A stretch of DNA of 64,000 bases, taken from NCBI RefSeq assembly GCF_900199205.1, contig NZ_OBMJ01000001.1:6379001-6443000 (forward strand). The letters are read 5' to 3'. Below are positions 41,788 through 48,590 of this stretch, one piece after another (position 1 is the stretch's first letter; each line of letters opens with the position of its first letter). The notes beneath the pieces were generated by a model that did no database searches, was not told the DNA's origin, and saw only the letters and a list, made by a program, of their open reading frames with translations. The stretch is from Streptomyces sp. 1331.2. Lineage in GTDB: Bacteria > Actinomycetota > Actinomycetes > Streptomycetales > Streptomycetaceae. Position numbers and translations under genes: made by a program.

Positions 41788-42639
41788 ATGGACCTCAACG
41801 CACGTGTGAAGAATCTGGCCGGCAGCCGGGTGGCGCTCGCGGTGGCGGCCGTCGTCCTGACGGCGAGCGCCTGGGGAGTGGCGGCCCTGACCGACTCGGA
41901 CGGCACTCCGCAGCAGAACGTCGCGCAGGAGCACGACACGTCCTCCGACGGCAGTGGCGGCGACGGCAGCAAGGGCGGCGACGGCTCCGACGGCGCCGGC
42001 GACGGCGGCACGCAGCAGCCGAGCGGGATACCCGACGGCATAGCCCACGCCTCCGAGAGCGGAGGCAACGCCGTCAACATCACCATCGACGACGGCCCCG
42101 ACCCCACCTGGACCCCGAGGGTCCTCGACGTCCTCAAGCGCCACGGCGTGACGGCGACCTTCTGCATGATCGGACCGCAGGCCAAGGCCCACCCCGACCT
42201 GGTCAAGCAGGTCGTCGCGGCCGGCCACCGGCTCTGCGACCACTCCGTGCACCACGACACCTCGATGGACAAGAAGCCCGTCGCCTACCAGGAGAAGGAG
42301 ATCCTGGACGCCAAGAAGATGATCGAGGACGCCGCGGGCGGCGCCAAGGTCCTCTACTACCGGGCCCCCGGCGGCTCCTTCACCCCCGACAGCCGCCGCA
42401 TCGCCGCGGCGAACGGCATGCGCCCGCTCGGCTGGAACGTCGACTCCAAGGACTTCAACAAGCCCGGCACCGCCGCCATCGTGGACACGGTCAAGAAGGA
42501 AATGCACCTCGGCCCGACCATCCTCTTCCACGACGGCGGCGGCGACCGCCAACAGACGGTCGAAGCCCTCGACCAGGTCCTCACCTGGCTGAAGTCCCAA
42601 GGCCGCCCCACCGGCTTCCCCGTCCAGACCACCCCCTGA
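41788..42639 (+). CDS. Polysaccharide deacetylase (NodB homology domain), membrane anchored
   Basis: 283 residues. One N-terminal membrane segment (about 15-32, 'VALAVAAVVLTASAWGVAAL') exports the protein; a Gly/Asp/Ser linker (50-80) follows; the NodB domain contains 'NITIDDGPDPTWTPRVLDVL' (catalytic and metal Asp), 'CDHSVHHDTSM' (metal His pair), 'YYRAPGGSF' and 'LFHDGGGDR'. It should deacetylate peptidoglycan, chitin or a related polymer at the cell surface. ATG 41788 has GGGGGAG upstream; an in-frame ATG at 41743 lies inside the putative -10 box. Confidence 0.88.
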   Translation: MDLNARVKNLAGSRVALAVAAVVLTASAWGVAALTDSDGTPQQNVAQEHDTSSDGSGGDGSKGGDGSDGAGDGGTQQPSGIPDGIAHASESGGNAVNITIDDGPDPTWTPRVLDVLKRHGVTATFCMIGPQAKAHPDLVKQVVAAGHRLCDHSVHHDTSMDKKPVAYQEKEILDAKKMIEDAAGGAKVLYYRAPGGSFTPDSRRIAAANGMRPLGWNVDSKDFNKPGTAAIVDTVKKEMHLGPTILFHDGGGDRQQTVEALDQVLTWLKSQGRPTGFPVQTTP

Positions 42640-42733
42640 CGCGCCGGCCCCGGCCCCCGCCGAGCTGGCAGTTCATCAGACATGGAAACGCCTGACAGGT
42701 CGATCGTGCACGCGCCAGGATGAGCCCACCGGT

Positions 42734-42745
42734 TGTGCAACTGCG
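42734..42745 (+). promoter_or_regulatory. 12-base motif shared with 44420-44431
   Basis: TGTGCAACTGCG, 25 bases upstream of the small-protein gene at 42771. The identical 12-mer recurs after the XRE gene of the same module, suggesting an operator of that regulator. Confidence 0.5.
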
Positions 42746-42770
42746 CGGACCCAGAGTCACAGGGAGCATC

Positions 42771-43043
42771 GTGGAGCCTCTACAGTTCATCGGGATCATC
42801 TCCAACACGCCAGAGGTTGACTCGCCGACGATCTGGCGTGACCCGGCGAACGGCGATCTGCTCATCCAGTCCTACAAGGCCAGCGAAGAGGACTTGAGCC
42901 GCTGCAAGGAGGTTGGTTCGGTCCCCGGGCATTCGACTGACGTGCCTGACCACGAGACCGTGATCCGCCTCCCGGAAGAAATGATCAAGTTCATCGTGGA
43001 CCTCGCCGCCAGGCTGGCCACTCAAGTGGACGAGAAGGAGTAG
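42771..43043 (+). CDS. Small conserved protein preceding DUF6879/XRE genes
   Basis: 90 residues ('EPLQFIGIISNTPEVDSPTIWRDP...GDLLIQSYKASEEDLSRCKEVGSVPGHSTDVPDHETVIRLPEEMIKFIV'). Acidic, no membrane segment. Proteins of this shape, ending in 'PxHETVIRLP', are found next to DUF6879 and XRE/DUF5753 genes in streptomycetes; function unknown. GTG 42771 follows AGGGAG. The next gene starts one base after its stop. Confidence 0.65.
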   Translation: MEPLQFIGIISNTPEVDSPTIWRDPANGDLLIQSYKASEEDLSRCKEVGSVPGHSTDVPDHETVIRLPEEMIKFIVDLAARLATQVDEKE

Positions 43044-43044
43044 C

Positions 43045-43557
43045 GTGGCCAACCCGATCGCCACGGCCATGGCAGAGGCCAAGTTCTCCGCCGTGCACCT
43101 GGAGATGCGCGACAACTACACGCCGAACGACCCGCAGTTCCGGCGCTATCGGGAGGGTCTCCGCTACGACCCGAACGACCGGCCGGAGTGGTTCCACTAC
43201 TGGACCAACTTCGCTGGAGAGGCGATTGACCGTGGCGTGGCCATGCGCCGGGCTCGGATCGTCTCCGAGCCGGTCACTGAGTACATCCGCTACGAGCACC
43301 ACGTGACATTCCTGAACGTGGCCATCGGCGAGCAGGTTCGGTGGCTTCCGCGCCGGTTGGCGGCAGACATTGCTCTGCCCGGGACCGACCTGTGGATGTT
43401 CGATGACTCCAAGATCATGTTCACCTTCTTCTCGGGCGACGGGGACGTGGTGGACCGGGAGTGGACGACCGAACCTGCCGTCGTTCAGCTCGTGAAGAAC
43501 GCCTTCGAGACCGTGTGGCACAGGGCGACTCCACACGAGGACTACGTGCTCAAGTAA
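43045..43557 (+). CDS. DUF6879-family protein
   Basis: 170 residues matching the DUF6879 pattern: 'SAVHLEMRDNYTPNDPQFRRYREGL', 'GVAMRRARIVSEPVTEYIRYEHHVTFLNVAIGEQVRWLPRR', 'DLWMFDDSKIMFTFFSGDGD', 'VKNAFETVWHRATPHEDY'. Function unknown, consistently encoded beside XRE/DUF5753 regulators. GTG start with AAGGAG overlapping the previous gene's end. Codon GC is lower than in the flanking housekeeping genes. Confidence 0.8.
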   Translation: MANPIATAMAEAKFSAVHLEMRDNYTPNDPQFRRYREGLRYDPNDRPEWFHYWTNFAGEAIDRGVAMRRARIVSEPVTEYIRYEHHVTFLNVAIGEQVRWLPRRLAADIALPGTDLWMFDDSKIMFTFFSGDGDVVDREWTTEPAVVQLVKNAFETVWHRATPHEDYVLK

Positions 43558-43566
43558 CCGAACGAG

Positions 43567-44415
43567 ATGCGTACCTCTCGCTCATCGAGCGTTCAGCAGG
43601 CCCGGAAAGCCCTAGCCGAACGGCTCAAGGAGATCCGCAAGGACTCCGGGCTCACCGGGCCTGCTCTCGCCCTCGCCTGCGGCTGGAGCAAGTCGAAGTG
43701 CTCCCGCATCGAGAACGCGATCACCGCACCGTCCGAGCAGGATGTCAGGGATTGGTGCCGCGCCTGCGGAGCCGACGACCAAGCCGCGGACCTGGTGGCT
43801 TCCCTCCGCTCAGTAGAGACCATGTTCACCGAGTGGCGACGAATGGAGCGGAGCGGGCTCAAGCGCGCCCAAGAGATTGTCCTGCCGTTGTACGAGCGGA
43901 CCACACGGTTCCGGGCGTACACACCTGGCATCCTGCACGGTCTTCTCCAGACCCGGGACTACACCCGCTCGGTACTCCAAGCCACCCAACGCCGTCGTGT
44001 TGCCGTGGACGACGTGGAAGCGGCCGTGCAGGTGCGCATGGAGCGACAAGAGATCCTGAGAGACCACGGGAAGACCTTCGCCTTCATCATCGAAGAGGCA
44101 TGCCTGTACCACGGCCTTGGCGGCACGGAGGTAGCCGCCGACCAACTCGCCCACCTGGTCGCTGTCGCATCCCTGGCGAACGTGAGCCTGGGAATCGTTC
44201 CTCGGGGCTATTCGCGTCACTCGATGCAGGTCGAAGCGTTCTCGCTCTACGACTCGGCCCAGGCCAACGTCGAACTCGTCTCCGGCTACCTCCAGATCAC
44301 GCAGCCCTCCGAGGTAGCCATGTACGTCAGCCGGTTCGGGGAACTGGCCGCAGATGCCGTGCACGGCGCTGCCGCTCGTGCCCTGATCACAGAGGCGATT
44401 GACTCTCTCGGGTGA
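43567..44415 (+). CDS. XRE-family regulator with DUF5753 domain
   Basis: 282 residues: N-terminal HTH ('VQQARKALAERLKEIRKDSGLTGPALALACGWSKSKCSRIENAITAPSEQDVRDWCRACG') and the C-terminal DUF5753 region ('YTPGILHGLLQTRDYTRSVLQATQRRRVAVDDVEAAVQVRMERQEIL ... EEACLYHGLGG'). BldB/WhiJ-type developmental regulators share this design. Nine bases after the DUF6879 gene, so cotranscribed; partners may modulate its DNA binding. Confidence 0.85.
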   Translation: MRTSRSSSVQQARKALAERLKEIRKDSGLTGPALALACGWSKSKCSRIENAITAPSEQDVRDWCRACGADDQAADLVASLRSVETMFTEWRRMERSGLKRAQEIVLPLYERTTRFRAYTPGILHGLLQTRDYTRSVLQATQRRRVAVDDVEAAVQVRMERQEILRDHGKTFAFIIEEACLYHGLGGTEVAADQLAHLVAVASLANVSLGIVPRGYSRHSMQVEAFSLYDSAQANVELVSGYLQITQPSEVAMYVSRFGELAADAVHGAAARALITEAIDSLG

Positions 44416-44419
44416 CTGC

Positions 44420-44431
44420 TGTGCAACTGCG
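44420..44431 (+). promoter_or_regulatory. Second copy of the 12-base motif, with an extra half-site
   Basis: TGTGCAACTGCG followed directly by TGCAACTTG, giving two GTGCAAC half-sites 10 bases apart, just after the XRE stop and before the short ORF at 44515. Confidence 0.5.
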
Positions 44432-44514
44432 TGCAACTTGCTGGAGAGCGTCTGACTGAAACTCCTACGGTCTATCACGCACCCGCCACCGCCACGGCGA
44501 AGGAGGACAGACCG

Positions 44515-44565
44515 ATGGCGAGACGCACCCCCAAGTCGTCATCGGTCCGAGCAAGGCCGAGTTGA
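44515..44565 (+). CDS. Possible 16-codon ORF with strong ribosome binding site
   Basis: ATG 44515 preceded by AAGGAGG at ideal spacing, reading MARRTPKSSSVRARPS then TGA. It may be a relic of a gene truncated near the adjacent MITE or a leader ORF; no homology is recognised. Confidence 0.25.
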   Translation: MARRTPKSSSVRARPS

Positions 44566-44614
44566 GCCGAGCCACGGCGTACGAGTCCCAGTCGTCTGCC
44601 GACGACACCTGGGG

Positions 44615-44813
44615 CTAGGGCCTGTCCGGCGGATCTTGCCGGGCGCACGACGCCGGATCATCCCGCCTGGACGCACGCCCGAATCGTCCAAGTACACCCA
44701 GTACGAGGGCGATTCGGGCGCACGCCCAGACGGGCGCGAAGTGGGGGTACCTCCCGGCCGAAGGCTGGGGGAGCCGCGCGCTGATCCGACAAGATCCGCC
44801 GGACAGGCCCTAG
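44615..44813. mobile_element. MITE with 24-bp perfect terminal inverted repeats
   Basis: About 199 bases bounded by CTAGGGCCTGTCCGG... (arm 44615-44638) and its exact complement (44790-44813). The outer CTAG may be a target duplication. No transposase is encoded. The interior has further inverted GC-rich repeats and a stretch with GGGGGTACCTCCC, a sequence style widespread in Streptomyces genomes. It was presumably mobilised by an IS5-type transposase. Confidence 0.85.
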
Positions 44814-44975
44814 GGCATCTGCGGGCGCTTCGGGTTCCTCCTGCCGGCCCCCGCGCCTTCGGGCGCCCACAGCCTCCCGGCCCGTCGGAAAGGGTCTGAT
44901 GGGCCGGGCTGCACCACCACGCACAACTGCTCGCCCGTCCCCGGGAGGGCAGAGCCAACCCGATTGGAGAGGCAC

Positions 44976-45401
44976 GTGAGCACCGCCACCACCGAGCCCA
45001 GCACCGAGCTGGACGAGCTGGGCAAGTTCTTCACGATCGCCGCGCGCCGGATCGACGCGGGCCAGACCGCTCCGGAGATGTTCTCCGCCGCCATCGACTC
45101 CGCGTGGCACCAGCTCGTCGGCGACCCCGTCGCGCACGACGCGTTCGCGCTCCGGCACGCCGGCCGCAAGCTGGCCCACGTCGAGAGCTCGGGCAACGGC
45201 CACATCGCCTGGGTGAGTGCGTACGAGGAGGCGTACGGCCCCTTGCCGGAGATCTGGTTCACCGACGCCAACGGCACGGTCAACACCGAGGCCTTGGCCC
45301 GCTACCGGGACACGGGCGAGGTCTACGCCGAGTGGGACTGCTCGCCCGCCGGCGGAGACGGGGACCACGGCGTCGTGACCCCGGAGAAGACCACCCGGTG
45401 A
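44976..45401 (+). CDS. Unknown protein, first gene of the kinase/GNAT cassette
   Basis: 141 residues, acidic, no signal or membrane segment: 'DELGKFFTIAARRIDAGQTAPEMFSAAIDSAWHQLVGD...HDAFALRHAGRKLAHVESSGNGHIAWVSAYEEAYGPLPEIWFTDANGTV'. The C-terminus is a Gly/Asp-rich tail with a single Cys (EWDCSPAGGDGD). I do not recognise the family. GTG 44976 follows GAGAGG. It overlaps the next gene by GTGA, and the tail and cassette context leave open that it is a modified precursor protein. Confidence 0.6.
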   Translation: MSTATTEPSTELDELGKFFTIAARRIDAGQTAPEMFSAAIDSAWHQLVGDPVAHDAFALRHAGRKLAHVESSGNGHIAWVSAYEEAYGPLPEIWFTDANGTVNTEALARYRDTGEVYAEWDCSPAGGDGDHGVVTPEKTTR

Positions 45402-46054
45402 TCACCGCACCATCCGACGGAGCGTCCCGGCCGACCGCCGGGGCGCTCCGCCTCACCGAGGCCCGGACGGAGAACCCCGTCACCGTGGACGTGAGCGGCT
45501 ACCTCGCCGACCTGTACGAGCACTGCCCGTTCCTGCGGCCGTCCATCCGCCGGGGCATGACCGGCTGGACCGTCTACGAGATCACACCGGGTAGCCACCA
45601 GTACGCCGTGGAAGCCGAGTTGTTCTACGCCGGGGTCCAGGCCGCGGAATGGGTCCGCCCGCTGATGGGTCGGCCCTACGGTGTTCTCGCGTGCGAGAAC
45701 GTGGTGTTGCTTGGGCACTGCGAAGGCGCTGACCATCGGGAGCTGATGGCCTGGCCGCACTGGGCGCTCAAACACCTCTACGTCCCGGTCGGGATCATGT
45801 TCGGCAAGTTCGCCCAGGGTGCTGCCGAGACTGGCCGGCGCGGGCAGAGCATCCCGCCGCCACCCTTGTCGTTCCTTCCGGCACGGGCGGGCGTCCGGCC
45901 GCTGGACCCGATGTTCCTGGAGGCGACACCCGACCTTGCCGCAGCGCTTCCCGTAGCGGCCGACGACGGCCGGGACGTCTTCGAGCACATCCCTTGCGAG
46001 TGGAAGGCAGTACGAGAATGGGCACGTTCACTTCCGAGGCCGCAGCGGCGCTGA
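45398..46054 (+). CDS. Unknown protein of the kinase/GNAT cassette (weak DUF6875 resemblance)
   Basis: 218 residues. 'DVSGYLADLYEHCPFLRPSIRRGMTGWTVYEI' recalls the CPFxxPSI start of DUF6875-type proteins, but the match is by eye only. It continues 'LFYAGVQAAEWVRPLMGRPYGVLACENVVLLGHCEGADHRELMAWPHWALKHLYVPVGIMFGKFAQGAAE'. GTG 45398 overlaps the previous stop; its 3' end overlaps the kinase gene by 37 bases, showing tight coupling. Confidence 0.55.
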   Translation: MITAPSDGASRPTAGALRLTEARTENPVTVDVSGYLADLYEHCPFLRPSIRRGMTGWTVYEITPGSHQYAVEAELFYAGVQAAEWVRPLMGRPYGVLACENVVLLGHCEGADHRELMAWPHWALKHLYVPVGIMFGKFAQGAAETGRRGQSIPPPPLSFLPARAGVRPLDPMFLEATPDLAAALPVAADDGRDVFEHIPCEWKAVREWARSLPRPQRR

Positions 46055-46860
46055 CGGCAGCGGAGGCCGTCTGCGGGCCGTTCGAACTGGAGGAAATCAA
46101 CAACCGGCGCGGCTCGGCGGTGTGGAAGGCCAGCGGCCCCCAGGGCGTGGCGAGCATCAAGCTCGGTACCGGCGACGCCGCCGAGGTCACCGCCCGCGAG
46201 GCTGCCGTGCTGGACCAGCTCCCCGAGTACACCGTGACCGTCGGCCGCTTTGCCGACGGCGTCTGGTACGTCACCCCGTGGCAGGCCGGGCCGTCCACCT
46301 GGGACGTCTTCCGCAGCGTGCGCAAGGGCGTCGGGGGGAAGGCCGAAGCCCTCGCCGCTGCGGTCGGTCTGTGCCGTGCCGTGGAAGATCTGCACGAAGC
46401 CGGTTGGGTGCACGGGGACCTCCAGCCCCAGCACGGCATCCACACCGAGCAGGGCGTCCGTCTCCTCGACTTCGCGTGGTCCCGGCCGCTCGGCACCACG
46501 CCGTGGACGACGTTCGACGGCACGATGATCCACCTCACTGCGCCCGAGCTGGCCGCCCGGATCATCAACGGGCCCCAACCCGTCGAGACCACGCAGACCG
46601 CCGACGTCTACGCCCTTGCCGGAACCCTGTGGACCGGCGTCACCGGCACCTGGCCACTGGACTACGAGACCGCCGGACTCGGCAGGGGGACGCCACTGGA
46701 CGTCCTGCGCAAAGCCATCGCCCACCGCGCCGTCCCGCTGTCCACCACCATGCCCTGGCCGTCCCTCCAAGCCCGCCTGCGGCACGTCCTCCTGGCCGCA
46801 CCCGACGACCGCCCGACCGCCGCCGAGTTGACGAGGCTCGTGAAAGCCGCGGACGCGTGA
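46018..46860 (+). CDS. Divergent serine/threonine kinase-like protein
   Basis: 280 residues with a kinase fold: ATP-lysine in 'GVASIKLG' (about 47), catalytic loop 'VHGDLQPQHGI' and metal-binding 'RLLDFAW'. The catalytic Asp is present, but the Mg-binding Asn of HRDLxxxN is replaced by His and DFG by DFA, so it may be a pseudokinase or use altered chemistry. 'HLTAPELAARII' resembles an APE motif and 'TADVYALAGTLW' helix F. No membrane segment. ATG 46018 (GGAAGG upstream) is preferred to TTG 45994. Overlaps the GNAT gene (GTGA). Confidence 0.75.
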   Translation: MGTFTSEAAAALTAAEAVCGPFELEEINNRRGSAVWKASGPQGVASIKLGTGDAAEVTAREAAVLDQLPEYTVTVGRFADGVWYVTPWQAGPSTWDVFRSVRKGVGGKAEALAAAVGLCRAVEDLHEAGWVHGDLQPQHGIHTEQGVRLLDFAWSRPLGTTPWTTFDGTMIHLTAPELAARIINGPQPVETTQTADVYALAGTLWTGVTGTWPLDYETAGLGRGTPLDVLRKAIAHRAVPLSTTMPWPSLQARLRHVLLAAPDDRPTAAELTRLVKAADA

Positions 46861-47387
46861 TCGAACTGCGGGAGCTGGTCCCCGGCGACGCTGACGCCCT
46901 ACTTCGCATCTACAGCGCTGAGGCGACGAAATACGTGGGAAGGGCCCCGATGGACGCCGCCGCCGCCCGGTCCTATGCCCGAACCGCCGAAGCCTCCGCA
47001 GCATCGACCCCACGCGCCCTGTACACGCTCGGACTCACCGTAAGCGATGACCTCCTCGGAGTCGTCAAGCTCCACCTTGACCGGCCCGTCGCCGCGATCA
47101 GCTACATCCTGCGACCCAACGCCTGGGGCATGGGCCACGCCACCGAGGGGGTCCGCAAGATCCTCGTCCTCGCCTTCGGCCACCTCGGACTGCCAGAGGT
47201 CCACGCCAAGCACCACCCTGACAACCCAGCGTCGGGCCGCGTACTCCTCAAGGCCGGGTTCACACCCACCGGCGTGGCCGGGGGATTCCGCACCTATGCC
47301 ATCCAGTCCGCGTCTGGTCTGTTCGTTCCGCACAACCGGGAAGGTCGCCTGATGGCCGGCCAGGAGGGGGGTACCGGGCAACTCTGA
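46857..47387 (+). CDS. GNAT-family N-acetyltransferase (RimJ/RimL type)
   Basis: 176 residues: 'IELRELVPGDADALLRIYSAEATKYVG' start, acetyl-CoA region 'NAWGMGHATEGVRKILVLAFGHLGLPEVHAKHHPDNPASGRVLLKAGF'. Acetylates an amine on a protein N-terminus, peptide or small molecule; the target is unknown. Coupled to the kinase-like gene upstream and the 52-residue gene downstream (TGATG). Confidence 0.82.
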   Translation: MIELRELVPGDADALLRIYSAEATKYVGRAPMDAAAARSYARTAEASAASTPRALYTLGLTVSDDLLGVVKLHLDRPVAAISYILRPNAWGMGHATEGVRKILVLAFGHLGLPEVHAKHHPDNPASGRVLLKAGFTPTGVAGGFRTYAIQSASGLFVPHNREGRLMAGQEGGTGQL

Positions 47388-47545
47388 TGGCCGGTCCATG
47401 GAGGAACGCCCGGTTTCCGGTCCCGCTGCAGTGGGGTGTCCCGCTGGCGGACGATGCCGTGCTGGCGCACGCGTGGGGGTGGTACCCGGCGGGGGCGGGG
47501 AAGGTGGTGTGGTTCGAGTACCCCGGAGCCGACGAAGCGCCGTGA
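47387..47545 (+). CDS. 52-residue protein coupled to the GNAT gene
   Basis: ATG 47387 shares a base with the GNAT stop (TGATG) and runs to TGA 47543-47545. The product is aromatic- and Pro-rich ('WRNARFPVPLQWGVPLADDA', 'AHAWGWYPAGAGKVVWFEYP') with five Trp in 52 residues, and lacks Cys or Lys-rich tails. The tight coupling argues that it is real. Function unknown. Confidence 0.6.
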   Translation: MAGPWRNARFPVPLQWGVPLADDAVLAHAWGWYPAGAGKVVWFEYPGADEAP

Positions 47546-47591
47546 CCCATGCAGGGTGTGGGGGCACGGCGCTTCGTTGTCGGGCGGGCGG

Positions 47592-48578
47592 TCAGCCGAA
47601 GAAGCTGTCCAGGATCTGCTGGGCGGCCAGCCCGGCCGGCAGGGTTCCGGATCGTACGCCGGCCTCCAACTCGGGAGCGAGGCGCCGCACTTCGGGGTGC
47701 TCGTGCAACCGCGCGTACAGCTGGTCGTGGACCATGGCCCAGGTCCACTCCACCTGCTGGTCGCGGCGCTTGGCGGCGAGGGCGCCGGTGGCGTCCAGGA
47801 CCTTGCGGTGCTGCTGCAGCCGCTCCCACAGCACGTCGAGCCCGGCGCCGTCCCGCCCGCTGCAGGTCAGCACCGGCGGGGTCCAGGCGGCGTCCGGGGC
47901 CTGCAACAGCCTTAGGGCGCCGGCGAGTTCGCGGGCGGCGGCTTTGGCGTCGCGTTCGTGCGGGCCGTCGGCCTTGTTGACGGCGATGACGTCGGCCAGT
48001 TCCAGGACGCCCTTCTTGATGCCCTGCAACTGGTCGCCGGTGCGGGCGAGGCTGAGCAGCAGGAAGGTGTCGACCATTCCGGCGACGGCGGTCTCGGACT
48101 GGCCGACGCCCACCGTCTCGATCAGCACGACGTCGTAGCCGGCCGCTTCCATGACCACCATGGATTCCCGGGTGGCCTTGGCGACCCCGCCCAGCGTCCC
48201 CGAGGTCGGGGACGGCCGGACGAACGCGGCAGGGTCGACGGCCAGGCGCTCCATCCGGGTCTTGTCGCCCAGGATGGAGCCGCCCGTCCGGCTGGACGTC
48301 GGGTCGACGGCGAGGACGGCGACGCGATGCCCCAGCCCCGTCAGCATGGTGCCGAAGGAGTCGATGAAGGTCGACTTGCCGACACCCGGCACCCCGGTGA
48401 TGCCCACCCGGATCGCCCCGCCCGCGTGCGGCAGCAGCCGCTGGAGCAGTTGCTGCGCGAGTGCGCGGTGGTCGGGCCGGGTGGATTCGACGAGGGTGAC
48501 GGCGCGCGCGATCCAGGCGCGCGAGCCGTCCAGCACGCCCGTCGCGTAGCTGTCGAGGTCGATCGTCCGAGGAGGCAT
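47592..48578 (-). CDS. meaB: MeaB, methylmalonyl-CoA mutase-associated GTPase
   Basis: 328-residue G3E-type P-loop GTPase that guards methylmalonyl-CoA mutase by gating cobalamin loading and preventing inactivation. Motifs: 'GITGVPGVGKSTFIDSFG' (P-loop), 'AVDPTSSRTGGSILGDKTRM', 'DVVLIETVGVGQSE' and 'NKADG'. The C-terminal dimerisation helices are present. 12 bases downstream of mutB on the same strand. Confidence 0.95.
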   Translation of the reverse strand: MPPRTIDLDSYATGVLDGSRAWIARAVTLVESTRPDHRALAQQLLQRLLPHAGGAIRVGITGVPGVGKSTFIDSFGTMLTGLGHRVAVLAVDPTSSRTGGSILGDKTRMERLAVDPAAFVRPSPTSGTLGGVAKATRESMVVMEAAGYDVVLIETVGVGQSETAVAGMVDTFLLLSLARTGDQLQGIKKGVLELADVIAVNKADGPHERDAKAAARELAGALRLLQAPDAAWTPPVLTCSGRDGAGLDVLWERLQQHRKVLDATGALAAKRRDQQVEWTWAMVHDQLYARLHEHPEVRRLAPELEAGVRSGTLPAGLAAQQILDSFFG

Positions 48579-48590
48579 GCGATCGAAGAC

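Noticed and set aside
44636..44899. 87-codon ORF across the right part of the MITE
   Set aside because: Runs through the element and its end without a ribosome binding site; composition reflects inverted repeats.
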